Of a stretch of DNA of 64,000 nucleotides, positions 38,036 through 48,497 are shown one piece after another; the stretch's first letter is position 1; each line of letters opens with the position of its first letter. The stretch is taken from NCBI GenBank assembly GCA_023213215.1, contig CP096136.1:3258724-3322723 (forward strand), in the 5' to 3' direction. This DNA is from Flavobacterium sp. JAD_PAG50586_2 (GTDB taxonomy: Bacteria; Bacteroidota; Bacteroidia; Flavobacteriales; Flavobacteriaceae). The notes beneath the pieces are model-generated. The model was given only the letters and a program-made list of their open reading frames with translations. It was not told the DNA's origin and ran no database searches. A program made the translations under genes and the position numbers.

Positions 38036-39441
38036 TTAGTTCTTCAGCACTTTAATCGTTTCAACTTTATCTCCTGAGCTTACTTTTAATAAATAAGTTC
38101 CTTTTTCCAAATGTGAGATGTTTAACTGATGTTCAGTTCCGTTCATTTTCTCTGAAAGAATTACTCTTCCCTGGATATCATATAGCGTTACTTCTTCTGG
38201 TTGTAAATTGTTAGTAGCTATATTCAACAGGGATGAAGTTGGATTTGGATATACTTTTACCGAAGCTATAGGTGCAACCTCCTCATTTGATAAAAACACT
38301 TCCAAAGCAATACAGTCAATAGAAGTAGGGGAAGGTTGGGTTATGGTAGCTCTATCGCCAAGCATTCCAAGTCCATCAGATCCCCATGACCAAAGCTGGT
38401 TGTCTGTTTTTAAGGCAAATGAGTTGTGTGAACCCGTACCTACAGCACGCCAGTCCGAACTTGTGCCAATCTGGTAAGGCGACAATACAAAGTTGCTTAC
38501 CGTTGTATCTATGGTTCCGTTTCCTATCTGCCCGGTATTGTTTACACCCCAGCTCCACATAGTTCCGTCGGTCTTAATAGCTAAATTGTGGCCCAGCCCC
38601 ACAGCAATTTTCTGCCAGTGTGTATCAGTTCCTATCTGTGTAAAAACGAGTACATTAGATGAAGTGATAGGAAGTCCTAAGCCTAGCTGTCCCCAACTCG
38701 CGGGACCACAGCTCCACATAGTCCCGTCACTTTTTATAGCAACAGAATGGGTATTTCCTGCGGAAATTTCCACCCAATTAGTAGCGCTACCAACCTGCGT
38801 AGGCAAAAGGATGTCATCTGTGCCACCGCTTCCCAGGCAACCACCTAAATTTGATCCCCAGCTCCATAAGGTTCCATTAGTCTTAATGGCTAATGTATGG
38901 TAATACCCGGAATATACTTTCGCCCAGTCGTTGGTAGTCCCTATCTGTACAGGCGTCGTTTTAGTAATTAACGTACCGTCGCCTATCTGCCCGTTATCAT
39001 TATAGCCCCAAGCCCACATCGTTCCATCGCTTTTGATAGCGGTTGAAGACCATCTTCCCGTTGTTACCTGTACCCAAGTATTGTCAGTTCCTATTTGTGT
39101 CGGAACTGTCACATTAGTTAATGCTGCTCCTGTCAATTGATTCTCTGCATTTCTACCCCAGCCCCAAAGAGTTCCGTCAGTCTTTATTCCTAACACATGA
39201 TAGTCGCCAACAGTAAATTTTGACCAGGTGCTTGTGCCAACCTGAACGCTGTACACCCTAGAGGTGTTTGTACCATCACCTAACTGATTATAGGCGTTAG
39301 AACCCCAACTCCATAAAGTGTTGTTTTCTTTTAATGCAACTGTAAATGCCCTTCCGGCCCTAATTTCCTTAAAGCAGGCTTGTGCATTTCCAACAACTGT
39401 AATGAAAAGGGCAAGTACTAATAATAAATAATTTTTTTCAT
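38036..39441 (-). CDS. RCC1-repeat surface protein with T9SS sorting domain, frame broken near the start
   Basis: The main ORF (38036-39256) holds about seven RCC1/BLIP-II repeats of the form IKSDGTMWAWGYNDNGQIGD, each about 50 residues, forming a beta-propeller. The C-terminus is a type A sorting domain (VKVYPNPTSSLLNIATN, LEKGTYLLKVSSGD, ETIKVLKN). Upstream of the ORF the next frame encodes another repeat and a signal peptide. Adding one base to the T7 run at 39432-39438 gives MKKNYLLLVLALFITVVGNA, then ACFKEIRAGRAFTVAL. Corrected length is 468 residues. It is exported by the T9SS; the partner is unknown. Confidence 0.86.
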
Positions 39442-39610
39442 GTCTTAGGTTTTAGTTAAGTAAAAATAATCGTTTTATCGAATTGACAGTTTTTTTTGAA
39501 GAAATTATTAAATTTCTTTCAAAGTAAATGTATATCTAATAGTCTCAAAAAAAGCAAAAAGGTTGCTTCAAATTATAAAAAAGTCAAATTTTTAATAAAA
39601 AGATACATTG

Positions 39611-39661
39611 GTGTGTGCACTTTATGGGCAAATAAAGTGCACACATATAAAGTGCACACAC
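39611..39661. repeat. Inverted/direct repeat cluster around TGTGCACTTTAT
   Basis: Arm A, GTGTGTGCACTTTAT (39611-39625), is the exact reverse complement of arm C, ATAAAGTGCACACAC (39647-39661). It also pairs with arm B at 39632-39645, 14 of 15 bases. Either B or C could pair with A, giving alternative hairpins. The rest of 39442-39945 contains no supported gene; a minus-strand frame at 39584-39877 has no protein-like features. Confidence 0.75.
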
Positions 39662-39895
39662 TTTTTTGAGAATAAATCGCAAAAGCAGACAGCTGCGTTT
39701 TAGATAGGGATTAAAACCGTCGGAATGCGTAGTTTCAAAATGCTGATTGATGCCGGGATCAAAATAAGTCGTCCCGGAAAAATATCTAGTAAAGTAAATA
39801 TTGCCTGACGGAGCGTTTATAAATAGAAATCCAATAAGTAAATAGTAAATTTGTATAAGAAATATTTGATTCGCCACTTAAAAGTTCATGCACTG

Positions 39896-39926
39896 TTGAC
39901 TCACTCAATAAAAAATACTACTTTTA
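39896..39926 (+). promoter_or_regulatory. Candidate pyrR-pyrB promoter
   Basis: TTG (39896-39898) and TACTTTTA (39919-39926) are 20 bp apart. The second box differs from TAnnTTTG only at its last base. The pyrR ATG follows 20 bp downstream. Confidence 0.45.
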
Positions 39927-39945
39927 CCATCCAAACAACACTACC

Positions 39946-40476
39946 ATGAGTCAAAAAGTATTGCTTACTTCCAAAGAAGTCAATATCATACTCCATCGTT
40001 TGGCTTGTCAGTTAATCGAAAACCATCTCGATTTTTCCAACTCTGTACTTATCGGAATTCAGCCAAGAGGTGTCTCATTAGCCCAACGCCTGAAAACTAT
40101 TTTAGAGAGTGATTATAAAGTCAATAACATACCGTTGGGTTTCCTCGACATTACTTTCTTTCGGGATGATTTCCGTCGCGGCGAGCAGCTCGAAGCCAAC
40201 AAAACCCATATAGATTTCCTGGTGGAAGATAAGAAAGTTGTCTTTATTGATGATGTGCTGTTCACAGGAAGAAGCATTCGTGCCGCTTTAACTGCCATAC
40301 AATCTTTTGGAAGACCGGCAGAAATAGAATTACTGGTACTAATAGACAGAAGGTTCAGCCGTCATCTACCCATTCAACCTGATTACCGAGGTCGTCAGGT
40401 AGATGTGATAGATGATGAAACCGTAAAAGTCTGCTGGAAGGAAAAGGATGGAGAAGATGCAGTCTATCTCACGTAA
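39946..40476 (+). CDS. pyrR: Bifunctional PyrR: pyr regulator and uracil phosphoribosyltransferase
   Basis: The 176-residue type I phosphoribosyltransferase has the PRPP motif KKVVFIDDVLFTGRSIRAAL, LIGIQPRGVSLAQRL and IELLVLIDRRFSRHLPIQPD. PyrR binds pyr mRNA in Firmicutes; in Bacteroidota such proteins are often only enzymes. No attenuator structure is seen here. It directly precedes pyrB, 71 bp away, so the pair is probably an operon. Confidence 0.94.
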   Translation: MSQKVLLTSKEVNIILHRLACQLIENHLDFSNSVLIGIQPRGVSLAQRLKTILESDYKVNNIPLGFLDITFFRDDFRRGEQLEANKTHIDFLVEDKKVVFIDDVLFTGRSIRAALTAIQSFGRPAEIELLVLIDRRFSRHLPIQPDYRGRQVDVIDDETVKVCWKEKDGEDAVYLT

Positions 40477-40547
40477 ATTAATGAATGATACTAACTGGTA
40501 AAATAACAAGAATCTGAAACAAGTTCAGATTAAACAACAACAAAACA

Positions 40548-41477
40548 ATGTCCGAACTATCAGTCAACCATTTACTAGGCATAAAATACCTGAAAAAACA
40601 GGATATCGATTTGATATTTGAAACCGCCGACCACTTTAAGGAAGTTATTAACCGTCCTATAAAGAAAGTGCCTTCACTGCGCGACATTACCATTGCCAAC
40701 ATCTTTTTCGAAAACAGTACGCGAACCAAATTGTCTTTCGAGCTCGCTCAAAAAAGGCTCTCTGCAGACGTGATTAGCTTCTCAACAGCCCAATCATCAG
40801 TAAAAAAAGGAGAAACATTAATAGATACAGTAAATAATATCCTTTCTATGAAAGTTGATATGGTGGTAATGCGCCATGCAAACCCAGGAGCTGCTTATTT
40901 CTTATCTCAGAATGTAAAGGCAAGCATCATCAACGCCGGAGACGGAGCACACGAACATCCAACACAGGCTTTACTCGACAGTTATTCTATCAAGGAAAGG
41001 TTAGGAGAAGTAGGTGGTAAGAAGATAGTAATAGTTGGTGATATTCTGCATTCTAGGGTTGCCCTATCCAATATCTATGCTTTGCAGATGCAAGGCGCTG
41101 AAGTGAAAGTCTGCGGGCCAAAAACCTTAATACCAAAGTATATTGAGAGTTTAGGGGTAACGGTCGAGCCAAACTTAAGGAAAGCTCTGGAATGGTGTGA
41201 TGTGGCTAACATGCTTCGCGTACAAAATGAAAGAATGGATGTGAATTATTTCCCATCAACCAGAGAATATGCACAACAATATGGCGTAGATAAAGCATTA
41301 TTAAACTCGCTTAACAAAGAAATTGTAATCATGCACCCCGGACCAATAAACCGTGGTGTCGAAATAACCTCAGACGTCGCCGATTCCCAACAATCCGTAA
41401 TCTTAGACCAGGTAGAAAACGGAGTAGCCATAAGAATGGCGGTCATTTATTTGTTAGCTTCTAAAATACAGCAATAA
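40548..41477 (+). CDS. pyrB: Aspartate carbamoyltransferase catalytic subunit
   Basis: The 309-residue enzyme has the carbamoyl phosphate site IFFENSTRTKLSFELAQKRL, the HPTQALLDSYSI motif, IVGDILHSRVALSN, and the C-terminal HPGPINRGVEI. It forms carbamoyl aspartate in pyrimidine synthesis. No pyrI regulatory chain follows, so the subunit is likely of the unregulated trimer type or is paired elsewhere. Confidence 0.96.
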   Translation: MSELSVNHLLGIKYLKKQDIDLIFETADHFKEVINRPIKKVPSLRDITIANIFFENSTRTKLSFELAQKRLSADVISFSTAQSSVKKGETLIDTVNNILSMKVDMVVMRHANPGAAYFLSQNVKASIINAGDGAHEHPTQALLDSYSIKERLGEVGGKKIVIVGDILHSRVALSNIYALQMQGAEVKVCGPKTLIPKYIESLGVTVEPNLRKALEWCDVANMLRVQNERMDVNYFPSTREYAQQYGVDKALLNSLNKEIVIMHPGPINRGVEITSDVADSQQSVILDQVENGVAIRMAVIYLLASKIQQ

Positions 41478-41505
41478 AAAAGTCCCGATAACTCGGGACT
41501 TTTTT
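41476..41505. terminator. Bidirectional terminator between pyrB and the DUF349 gene
   Basis: AAAAAAGTCCCGA / TCGGGACTTTTTT stems with a TAAC loop form a strong hairpin flanked by A and T runs. It is suited to both converging genes. Confidence 0.88.
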
Positions 41506-41507
41506 GT

Positions 41508-43789
41508 TTATTCTTCTGTTTTGATATTTCTAAGTTGTTTTAGCTTTTCTTTCCAGGTTGCTAATTCTTCTTTTTCTTTCTCAATATTTTTCAATACTTC
41601 CTTCACCAGTGGATTATCAGCCTTGGCTCTGCCAAAGAACTGAATATTATTCTCCAATTGGAAAAGATTACTTTGTACTTCGTCAATCTTACGCATGATG
41701 AAAACTTTTTCGTTGTCTAATTTTCGCGTATTATCAGCACCAGAAAGATTATCAATTCTATTGGCATAACGCGCCATTTCATTGTCTTTCTTGCTCGCAC
41801 TTAATTTTTCAAATAAAGTGTCAAGTATTTTATTAAACTTACCTTCAATGTGCCTACGTGCAAAAGGAACTTTTCCAAAGCCTTTCCAGGTTTCGATGTG
41901 TGCTTTTATCGCATCCAAATCGGTTTTATGGTCACCGATTAGCTCGAAACCTTTAATCGTTTCCAAGTATGCTTTTTTATTGTCAAAAGCTTCAACCTCT
42001 TCCGCGTTAAGTTCGGTTTTTTGTTCTTTTAGCTTTTCGAAATATTCGTTACAGGCGGCTCTGAATTCAGTCCAAAGTTTATCAGAAAATTTTCTTGGCA
42101 CATGTCCAATAGTTTTCCATTCTTCCTGAATTTGCTTAAACATTGGAGTAGTGGCAGCATAATCTGTACTTTCCTTCAACTCATTAGCTTTAGCAACTAA
42201 CGCTTGTTTTTTCGAAAGGTTATCGTTTTGGTCTTTCTTAATATCTTTATAGAATGAATTCTTCAATACATTAAAACTTCTGACAGCATTCTTGAATTCT
42301 GTCCATGTTTGGTCCGTTACTTCTGATGGTACTTTACCAGCTGCAAAGAACTGATTTCGTAAGGCTTCAACTTTATCAATTTGGGCTAACCATGCTGCAT
42401 GGGAATTAACTTTTTCCTGAGCAAGAACTTCAATCTGAGCGATAAGTTCTTTTTTCTTTTCAAGATTCGCCATTTCCCCTTCGCGAAGTTTTTCATACAA
42501 ACTTTCACGTTTGTCGTGCATTTGCTTGGTCAATTCGCTGAATCGGTTCCAGATTTCTTCACGGTTGTCTCTTGAAACCGGACCAATGTCCTCTTTCCAG
42601 ATACGGTGCAAATCCTGTAGTTCACGGAATGATTTATTGATGTCTTCTTCTTTAACTAACTCTTCAACACGCTCAATGATTTTAAGCTTCTGAACCAAGT
42701 TATGTTTGAAGTCCAGGTCACGAATCTCTCTGTCCAAATGAAGCACATCATAGAAATTCTCTAAGTGGAAATGATAGTTATTCCAAACATGGTTGTATTT
42801 GTCTTTCGGAATTGGACCAGCTACTTTCCAACGATCTCTGATGTCGTTGAATTTTTTAGTGTAACCGGAATGCTTTCCTGACTGTGGATTAGGTTTTTCA
42901 ATTCCTCTACAATTGCGAGTCTATTTTCTAAATTAGATTTTAGGCTGTTTTGTAAGTTTTGGAAATGATTATTTTTTTTGTCTCTGTATTGAGAGTATAA
43001 TTCGTCAAATTTTAACTTTAAAGGGAAATGGTAATGAAAATCCTCAGTAGTATCTGGATTTTCAGCATGGAATTCCTCTTTCTTTTCATCAATAAAATGA
43101 TAATATTTGGATAAGAATGCTTTTTTAAGCTCTTCAACGTGATCTTTAACCGACATCATTTTTTCAACCACAACCAAAGTACCCAACTCATCAATCAATT
43201 GTTCCATTGAAAGTGTTTCGTAATCCAGCATTGGAATGTCATGACGGTCTTTTAATGTTTCATCTTCACTTTCTTCAGCATTTACTTCTTCGATAGCGCT
43301 GATTACAGCGTCGTTGTTTTCGATAACAGGAGTATCATCCGCGAGCTGTTCTTCAGTCAATTCAATTGTATTTTCTTCCACATCAGCTTCAGCCTGGATT
43401 TCTTCTGCAACTTCAGCAATTTCCTGAGCTGTTTCTGCAGGTTCTTCAACTTCTTGAGTTTGCTGAGTTTCAACTTCAGCGACAGCTTCAACCACTTCTT
43501 CGGTTTCTGCTTCCGGTTCAGCTACAACTTCGACTGTTTCTTCAACAAGCGCTTCTTTTTCAGCAGCTACTTCAATTTCGTCTTCTGAAAGTTCTTCTGT
43601 TAAAATGGCAACTTCAGCTTCAGTTTCCGGTGCCGTTTCAATTTCTGAAGCTACTACTTCAACAAAAGGTTCTTCAGCTGCCTGAACTTCAACAGGAACT
43701 TCCTGATTTTCAGTAATAGTCACTTCCTGCGACTCGTTGGCTACGTTTCCATCTGCATCCTGCAGGTTATCATTCTTTTCTTCTAACAT
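41508..43789 (-). CDS. DUF349 coiled-coil protein with acidic N-terminus, frame broken once
   Basis: The two ORFs 42821-43789 and 41508-42746 form one protein of 760 residues. The N-terminal about 200 residues are extremely rich in Glu, Ala and Val. The rest contains repeated DUF349 modules (LQDLHRIWKEDIGPVSRDNR, WKTIGHVPRKFSDKLWTEFR, WKGFGKVPFARRHIEGKFN). The first frame ends TLKNSTTSEIVGK. Adding one base to the T6 run at 42852-42857 gives TLKKFNDIRDRWKVAGPIPK, a perfect DUF349 start, and continues through 42747-42820 (YNHVWNNYHFHLENFYDVLH). The role is unknown; it is broadly conserved in Bacteroidota. Confidence 0.88.
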
Positions 43790-43918
43790 TATAAAATGTT
43801 TTAAGGGTTATACAAATTGAGGGCGAAAGATAATAAAGTAGGACTAAAGTTCAAAGGAAAACCGTGCTTTATGCACTCTATTTAGGGTAATTAGATTACT
43901 TTTTCGATTAAAAACAAA

Positions 43919-43947
43919 AAAACGCGGTTGAATTCCAAACGCGTTTT
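43919..43947 (-). terminator. Terminator of the endonuclease I gene
   Basis: AAAACGCG and CGCGTTTT pair across a 13-nt loop; on the minus strand a seven-T run follows. It sits 24 bp after the stop codon. Confidence 0.75.
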
Positions 43948-43970
43948 GATAGTATTATGGGTAAATGAAA

Positions 43971-45098
43971 CTAGTTTATAACCACTTTTTTGGTAACTGA
44001 ACTCGAATCGGAAGACAATTTGATGAAATAAAATCCTTTTGGTAAATTACTTATTGTATAGTTATTGTTTTGGATAACGGGTTTCTTAATTTGTTGTAAA
44101 ACCTGTCCGTTAATGGTAATAATATCAATTTCATCAAGAGCAATTTCAGTAGCAATATTTATTACATCGTTTGATGGATTTGGATAAATTGAAACAGAAC
44201 TCAAGGAATCAAATGTAGAAACTGCCAAAGGCAATCCCCAAATAGCAGTAACATATTCGTTGTGATCTATATAAGGATTTCTATTATTTTGACGCGCATA
44301 AATGGCATCGTTTCTTATTATTTCCTTATCACTTACCGGATCTTGTGTATTCCAGGTTAATAAGATATTTAAAAAAGTTTGGGAAAATGCATGGTCAGCT
44401 GTTCCATCAAACATTACTTTGGATAGGGAAGCAGAAGAATTATAAAAGCCCACAAGATTTGTTTGATAACGCGTGGCAAAATAGAAAAGAAGTCTTGCGA
44501 AATCCCCTTTAAACTCGTCAATTGGCTCAAAAACAGTTCCTGAAAAACCAGCTGAATAACCTGAATTTAAATTAGAACCTCTCTTGCTGCCATTTAAGGA
44601 TGTCCAATTGGCAACATTTACTTTTCCAAATGGAAGGTCACCTCTTTGCGCATTTACACGCTTATCGGAAGGTATTACAAAATGCGCATCAGAATACATT
44701 GGTTGTACTCCATCCCCAAAATAGGACTGCGGAATTGTATGTTCTCTATTATATCTTTCACATTCATTATTTCCTAACGTTCCATCATCCTGCAAACCCC
44801 CACCATAAATAAATTCACATTCACTTCCAGTAGGATTTTCGGTATACATGTCAAGCATAGTACCATTATTTTCATAAAATGAATCTATGTCTGAAGTAGT
44901 GTAGGTTGTATATAAACCCCCATAACCTCGATCATTATGGTTATCTATGATGTTTGACAGTTGTGTTTTTAAAGAATAGCCAGTTCCTGTTGCCGTGTTA
45001 TAATAACCAGGCGGAATCGAATTAACGGATTGAGTAGCATTTTGGGCGATGCCAATCAATGTAAAACTTAATAATAATGAGGTTAAGATTCTTTTCAT
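43971..45098 (-). CDS. Secreted endonuclease I family nuclease with T9SS sorting domain
   Basis: The 375-residue protein has a signal peptide (MKRILTSLLLSFTLIGIAQ). The endonuclease I (EndA/NucM) core has CERYNREHTIPQSYFGDGVQ with the catalytic His, DAHFVIPSDKRVNAQRGDLP, and EFKGDFARLLFYFATRYQ. A C-terminal sorting domain (VSIYPNPSNDVINIAT, LPKGFYFIKLSSD) ends VTKKVVIN. It degrades extracellular DNA/RNA. It lies just downstream of the RsmB-family gene; the raw ORFs overlap only because of a frame error at the end of that gene. Confidence 0.9.
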   Translation of the reverse strand: MKRILTSLLLSFTLIGIAQNATQSVNSIPPGYYNTATGTGYSLKTQLSNIIDNHNDRGYGGLYTTYTTSDIDSFYENNGTMLDMYTENPTGSECEFIYGGGLQDDGTLGNNECERYNREHTIPQSYFGDGVQPMYSDAHFVIPSDKRVNAQRGDLPFGKVNVANWTSLNGSKRGSNLNSGYSAGFSGTVFEPIDEFKGDFARLLFYFATRYQTNLVGFYNSSASLSKVMFDGTADHAFSQTFLNILLTWNTQDPVSDKEIIRNDAIYARQNNRNPYIDHNEYVTAIWGLPLAVSTFDSLSSVSIYPNPSNDVINIATEIALDEIDIITINGQVLQQIKKPVIQNNNYTISNLPKGFYFIKLSSDSSSVTKKVVIN

Positions 45099-46323
45099 TT
45101 ATTTTATATTTCTTTTTTCTTTCTAATAGCGCCATGTAAAAACCATCGAAACCCGTTTGCTGGGCAAGGATTTTAGTTTCCTTAACAAAGGTAAACGATT
45201 TTCCGGTTTCGGTAGTTAAGAAATGTTTAATTTGTTCCTGATTTTCAGAGGGTAGGATAGAGCAGGTAGCATAAACCAATTTTCCTCCGGGCTTTACGAT
45301 TTTGGAATAATTTTCTAAAACTTCGGCCTGTACTTTTTTGATGTTATCAATAAATTCGGGTTGTAGTTTCCATTTAGCATCCGGATTTCTTTTCAAAACC
45401 CCTAAACCGCTGCAAGGTGCATCAATCAAAACCCTATCTGCTTTTTCGTGTAGTTTTTTGATGACTTTAGTCGTATCAATTATTCTATATTCTATGTTGA
45501 AGGCACCGTTTCTTTTGGCTCTTAACTTTAACTGCTTCAGTTTACTTTCATATAGATCCATCGCAATCAGCTGGCCTTTGTTTTCCATTAAGGAAGCCAT
45601 GTGCAATGTCTTGCCACCAGCGCCGGCGCAGGTATCAACTACTCTCATTCCGGGTTGAACATCAAGAAAAGCTGCTACTAATTGAGAGGAAGCATCCTGT
45701 ACTTCAAAAAAACCTTCTTTGAAAGCATCGGTTAAAAACACATTCGCTCTTTCTTTAAGCACCAAAGCATCTGGCTGATCTTTTAAAAACTCGGTTTCAA
45801 TGTTTAAATCCATTAGGATGGAACGAAGCTGTTCTTTTGTAGTCTTTAATGTATTTACACGTAAAATGACTTTCGCAGGTTGATTTTGAGCCGCAATTTC
45901 TTTGGTCCATAGTTCTTCGCCTAATTCCTTTACGCCTAATTCATCCATCCAATCGGGAATTGATTCACGCATTTTCCTGATTTTGGAAAGCTCATCAAAT
46001 CTTCCTTTGATTTTCCTGGCTGGAGTTCCTTCCAATTGTCTCCAATCAGGAATCGGATAGCCCCGAAGCACTGCCCAAACGGCAAACATCCTCCACAAAT
46101 CATCGCGGTCAAATGGTTCTTTTACTTCAGCAATTTCAGCATATAATCTTTTCCATCTGACAATTTCGTAGATGGTTTCGGCAACAAACTTTCGGTCAGA
46201 ACTTCCCCAACGTTTGTCTTTCTTCAAAGCACGTGCAACTACTTTATCTGCATATTCTCCTTCGTTGAAGATAGCATTTAAAGAGTCAATCGTGGTATAA
46301 ACTAAATTTCGGTGTAATCGCAT
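45022..46323 (-). CDS. RsmB/NOP-family rRNA cytosine-C5 methyltransferase
   Basis: The 433-codon ORF carries motif I VVDTCAGAGGKTLHMASLME, LIDAPCSGLGVLKRNPDAKW with one catalytic Cys, and YATCSILPSENQEQ with the second. The N-terminal NusB-like helical part has VVARALKKDKRWGSSDRKF. It methylates C5 of rRNA cytosines (RsmB/RsmF type; exact site undetermined). The last about 33 codons run through the start of the endonuclease gene. Adding one base to the T6 run at 45113-45118 gives ALLERKKEI followed by a TAA at 45106-45104, just before the next ATG. Confidence 0.9.
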   Translation of the reverse strand: MRLHRNLVYTTIDSLNAIFNEGEYADKVVARALKKDKRWGSSDRKFVAETIYEIVRWKRLYAEIAEVKEPFDRDDLWRMFAVWAVLRGYPIPDWRQLEGTPARKIKGRFDELSKIRKMRESIPDWMDELGVKELGEELWTKEIAAQNQPAKVILRVNTLKTTKEQLRSILMDLNIETEFLKDQPDALVLKERANVFLTDAFKEGFFEVQDASSQLVAAFLDVQPGMRVVDTCAGAGGKTLHMASLMENKGQLIAMDLYESKLKQLKLRAKRNGAFNIEYRIIDTTKVIKKLHEKADRVLIDAPCSGLGVLKRNPDAKWKLQPEFIDNIKKVQAEVLENYSKIVKPGGKLVYATCSILPSENQEQIKHFLTTETGKSFTFVKETKILAQQTGFDGFYMALLERKKKYKINEKNLNLIIIKFYIDWHRPKCYSIR

Positions 46324-46394
46324 AGTGTAAAAAAATCAGCGTGCAAAGATACGCTTTTTTACTCGCCGTTCTGTAAATTTTTAAAGAAGCATTT

Positions 46395-48359
46395 TTAATG
46401 AATACGAGTCATTTCAAATTTTTCCGGAGCATGTAGAACCATTGGGAATTGCTCCACTTTTACGGAACTGCTGTCGAGTCCAAAACCTTTTTCTTCTGAC
46501 AAACTTAATTTTTTGAGAATGAAATAGCTATTCATAACTATTTTTTCGAAGAAAGTTAAATCACTATCATTGGAAAGAAATTTCTCTGAAAGAACAAATT
46601 TGAAGTCACCAACAATGTTATTTTTGTTCAGGGACTCATATCGACTCGTAACGTCAACTTCTCCATTTTGTACCATATCCCTGAGTACTTCTTTGAACAT
46701 CAAATTAATTTTAGTTGGTTCTCTAAAGCCCAAATTAAAATCAACCCTATATAAATCATCGTTGATAATTTCGGTAACACGATATTCTCTTTTGTAAGGC
46801 TCGTTTAGGATGTTTACATGCACAAACCAATACATGTCGGCACGTTTTGGTCTTTTTTGAAGAATAGAATACATTACTTTTTCTTCGATTTCATCGGTAC
46901 GGTTTGAATTGGTCATGTAAATTAAATGTGTGGCATATTTTGGAATAGATAAATCCACACTTAATTCGGCTAAGACCTTTTTATAACTTTCGATCTTGAC
47001 GATTTTAGTATAGGCTTTACTGATTTTTTTCGCTAAGTACCATACGGTCATAATTCCAATTAATACACAGGCAATCATTAAGGTTACATAACCACCATGA
47101 GGAAACTTATCAAGATTGGCAATAAGAAAACTTACTTCAATACAAGCATAGAGTGCAATGATTGGAGCAATAATAAACATGGATACTCTTTTCATTATTA
47201 GGTAATAATTTAAAAGAATAGTGGTCATAATCATGCATAGTACTATTGCCAATCCATAGGCGGCTTCCATATTTCCGGATTCTTCAAAATGAAGTACAAT
47301 ACCAACACAACCAACAAACAATAACCAGTTTATGGATGGAATATATAGCTGACCTTTTAAGTCGGTTGGGTATTTGATTTTAACTTTGGGCCAAAAGTTA
47401 AGCCTCATGGCCTCATTAATAAGGGTAAATGATCCGCTAATCAATGCCTGCGAAGCAATCACGGCAGCCATTGTTGCTATTACAATTCCGATTGGTTGAA
47501 ACCAATTTTCCATTATTAGATAAAATGGATTTGCATTTTTCCCACCTAAATTCATTAAGGTTTCACCTTGATGTTTTATAAGATAGGCTCCCTGACCAAA
47601 GTAGTTCAGTACCAAGGTTGTTTTTACAAAAATCCAGCTGATTCGAATGTTCTTCCTTCCGCAATGCCCCATATCGGAATATAAAGCTTCAGCTCCTGTT
47701 GTACATAAGAAAACGAAGCCTAACACATAAAATCCATCAGGATGTATTTTTAGTAAATGATAGGCATAATATGGATTTAAGGCATGAAAGACTTCAAGAT
47801 TGGTTCCGATTTGAATGATGCCAAGAATTCCCAGCATACTAAACCAAATAAGCATCATTGGAGCAAAAAACTTTCCTACGAGTTTAGTTCCGAATTGTTG
47901 AATTGTAAATAAAACGAAAAGAATTCCTATTACGATTGGAACCGTATTTATGCCTGGGTAAAAAGTCCGTATTCCCTCAACAGCTGAAGATACTGAAATA
48001 GGCGGCGTAATAATTCCATCAGCCAAAAGTGCGCTTCCACCAATAATTGCAGGAACAATCAGCCATTGGATTTTAGTTCGTTTGACCAATGCATACAAGG
48101 CAAATATTCCACCTTCACCATGGTTGTCGGCACTTAACGTGATGATTACATATTTTAAGGTTGTCTGTAGGGTAAGTGTCCAAAAAATACATGATAATCC
48201 ACCTAAAATAATGTCTTTGTCGATTACGTGATTTAAACCAATTATGGCTTTCATCACATATAACGGAGAAGTACCAATATCTCCATAAATAATTCCTAAG
48301 GTAATAAGTAGTCCTGCAACACTAAGCTTGCTATGAAGTTGATGATTATGGGCGCTCAT
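46395..48359 (-). CDS. kup: KUP-family potassium uptake transporter
   Basis: The 654-residue protein opens with the conserved first helix (AGLLITLGIIYGDIGTSPLY), then TLTLQTTLKYVIITLSADNH and GEGGIFALYALVKR. About twelve transmembrane helices (residues 12-440) precede a C-terminal cytosolic domain. It is a proton-coupled K+ importer. It is a single gene and no c-di-AMP riboswitch was noticed in its short leader. Confidence 0.96.
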   Translation of the reverse strand: MSAHNHQLHSKLSVAGLLITLGIIYGDIGTSPLYVMKAIIGLNHVIDKDIILGGLSCIFWTLTLQTTLKYVIITLSADNHGEGGIFALYALVKRTKIQWLIVPAIIGGSALLADGIITPPISVSSAVEGIRTFYPGINTVPIVIGILFVLFTIQQFGTKLVGKFFAPMMLIWFSMLGILGIIQIGTNLEVFHALNPYYAYHLLKIHPDGFYVLGFVFLCTTGAEALYSDMGHCGRKNIRISWIFVKTTLVLNYFGQGAYLIKHQGETLMNLGGKNANPFYLIMENWFQPIGIVIATMAAVIASQALISGSFTLINEAMRLNFWPKVKIKYPTDLKGQLYIPSINWLLFVGCVGIVLHFEESGNMEAAYGLAIVLCMIMTTILLNYYLIMKRVSMFIIAPIIALYACIEVSFLIANLDKFPHGGYVTLMIACVLIGIMTVWYLAKKISKAYTKIVKIESYKKVLAELSVDLSIPKYATHLIYMTNSNRTDEIEEKVMYSILQKRPKRADMYWFVHVNILNEPYKREYRVTEIINDDLYRVDFNLGFREPTKINLMFKEVLRDMVQNGEVDVTSRYESLNKNNIVGDFKFVLSEKFLSNDSDLTFFEKIVMNSYFILKKLSLSEEKGFGLDSSSVKVEQFPMVLHAPEKFEMTRIH

Positions 48360-48442
48360 AAAGAAATGTTAAAAAACGGTTACAAATGTACTATATTTTT
48401 AAATCATTTAATTTTTTAAAGGATTAATTTTGATGTAACAAA

Positions 48443-48474
48443 ATGAAAAAAGCACCACATTTCTGCGGTGCTTC
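48443..48474 (-). terminator. Terminator of the low-complexity secreted protein gene
   Basis: AAGCACC and GGTGCTT pair around an imperfect inner stem (CA/TG). On the minus strand a T-run follows. It lies 24 bp past the stop codon at 48498. Confidence 0.7.
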
Positions 48475-48497
48475 TCCAACAATATAAACTATTCAAC

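Noticed and set aside
39584..39877. 97-codon minus-strand ORF in the gap before pyrR
   Set aside because: Low-complexity, cysteine-rich, spans the GTGCAC repeat cluster, and shows no recognisable domain or signal.
39880..39945. PyrR-type attenuator upstream of pyrR
   Set aside because: The leader after the promoter is only about 15-20 bases and contains no anti-terminator/terminator pair.
43366..43716. Leu/Gln-rich plus-strand ORF
   Set aside because: It is the antisense shadow of the Glu/Ala-rich N-terminus of the DUF349 protein.
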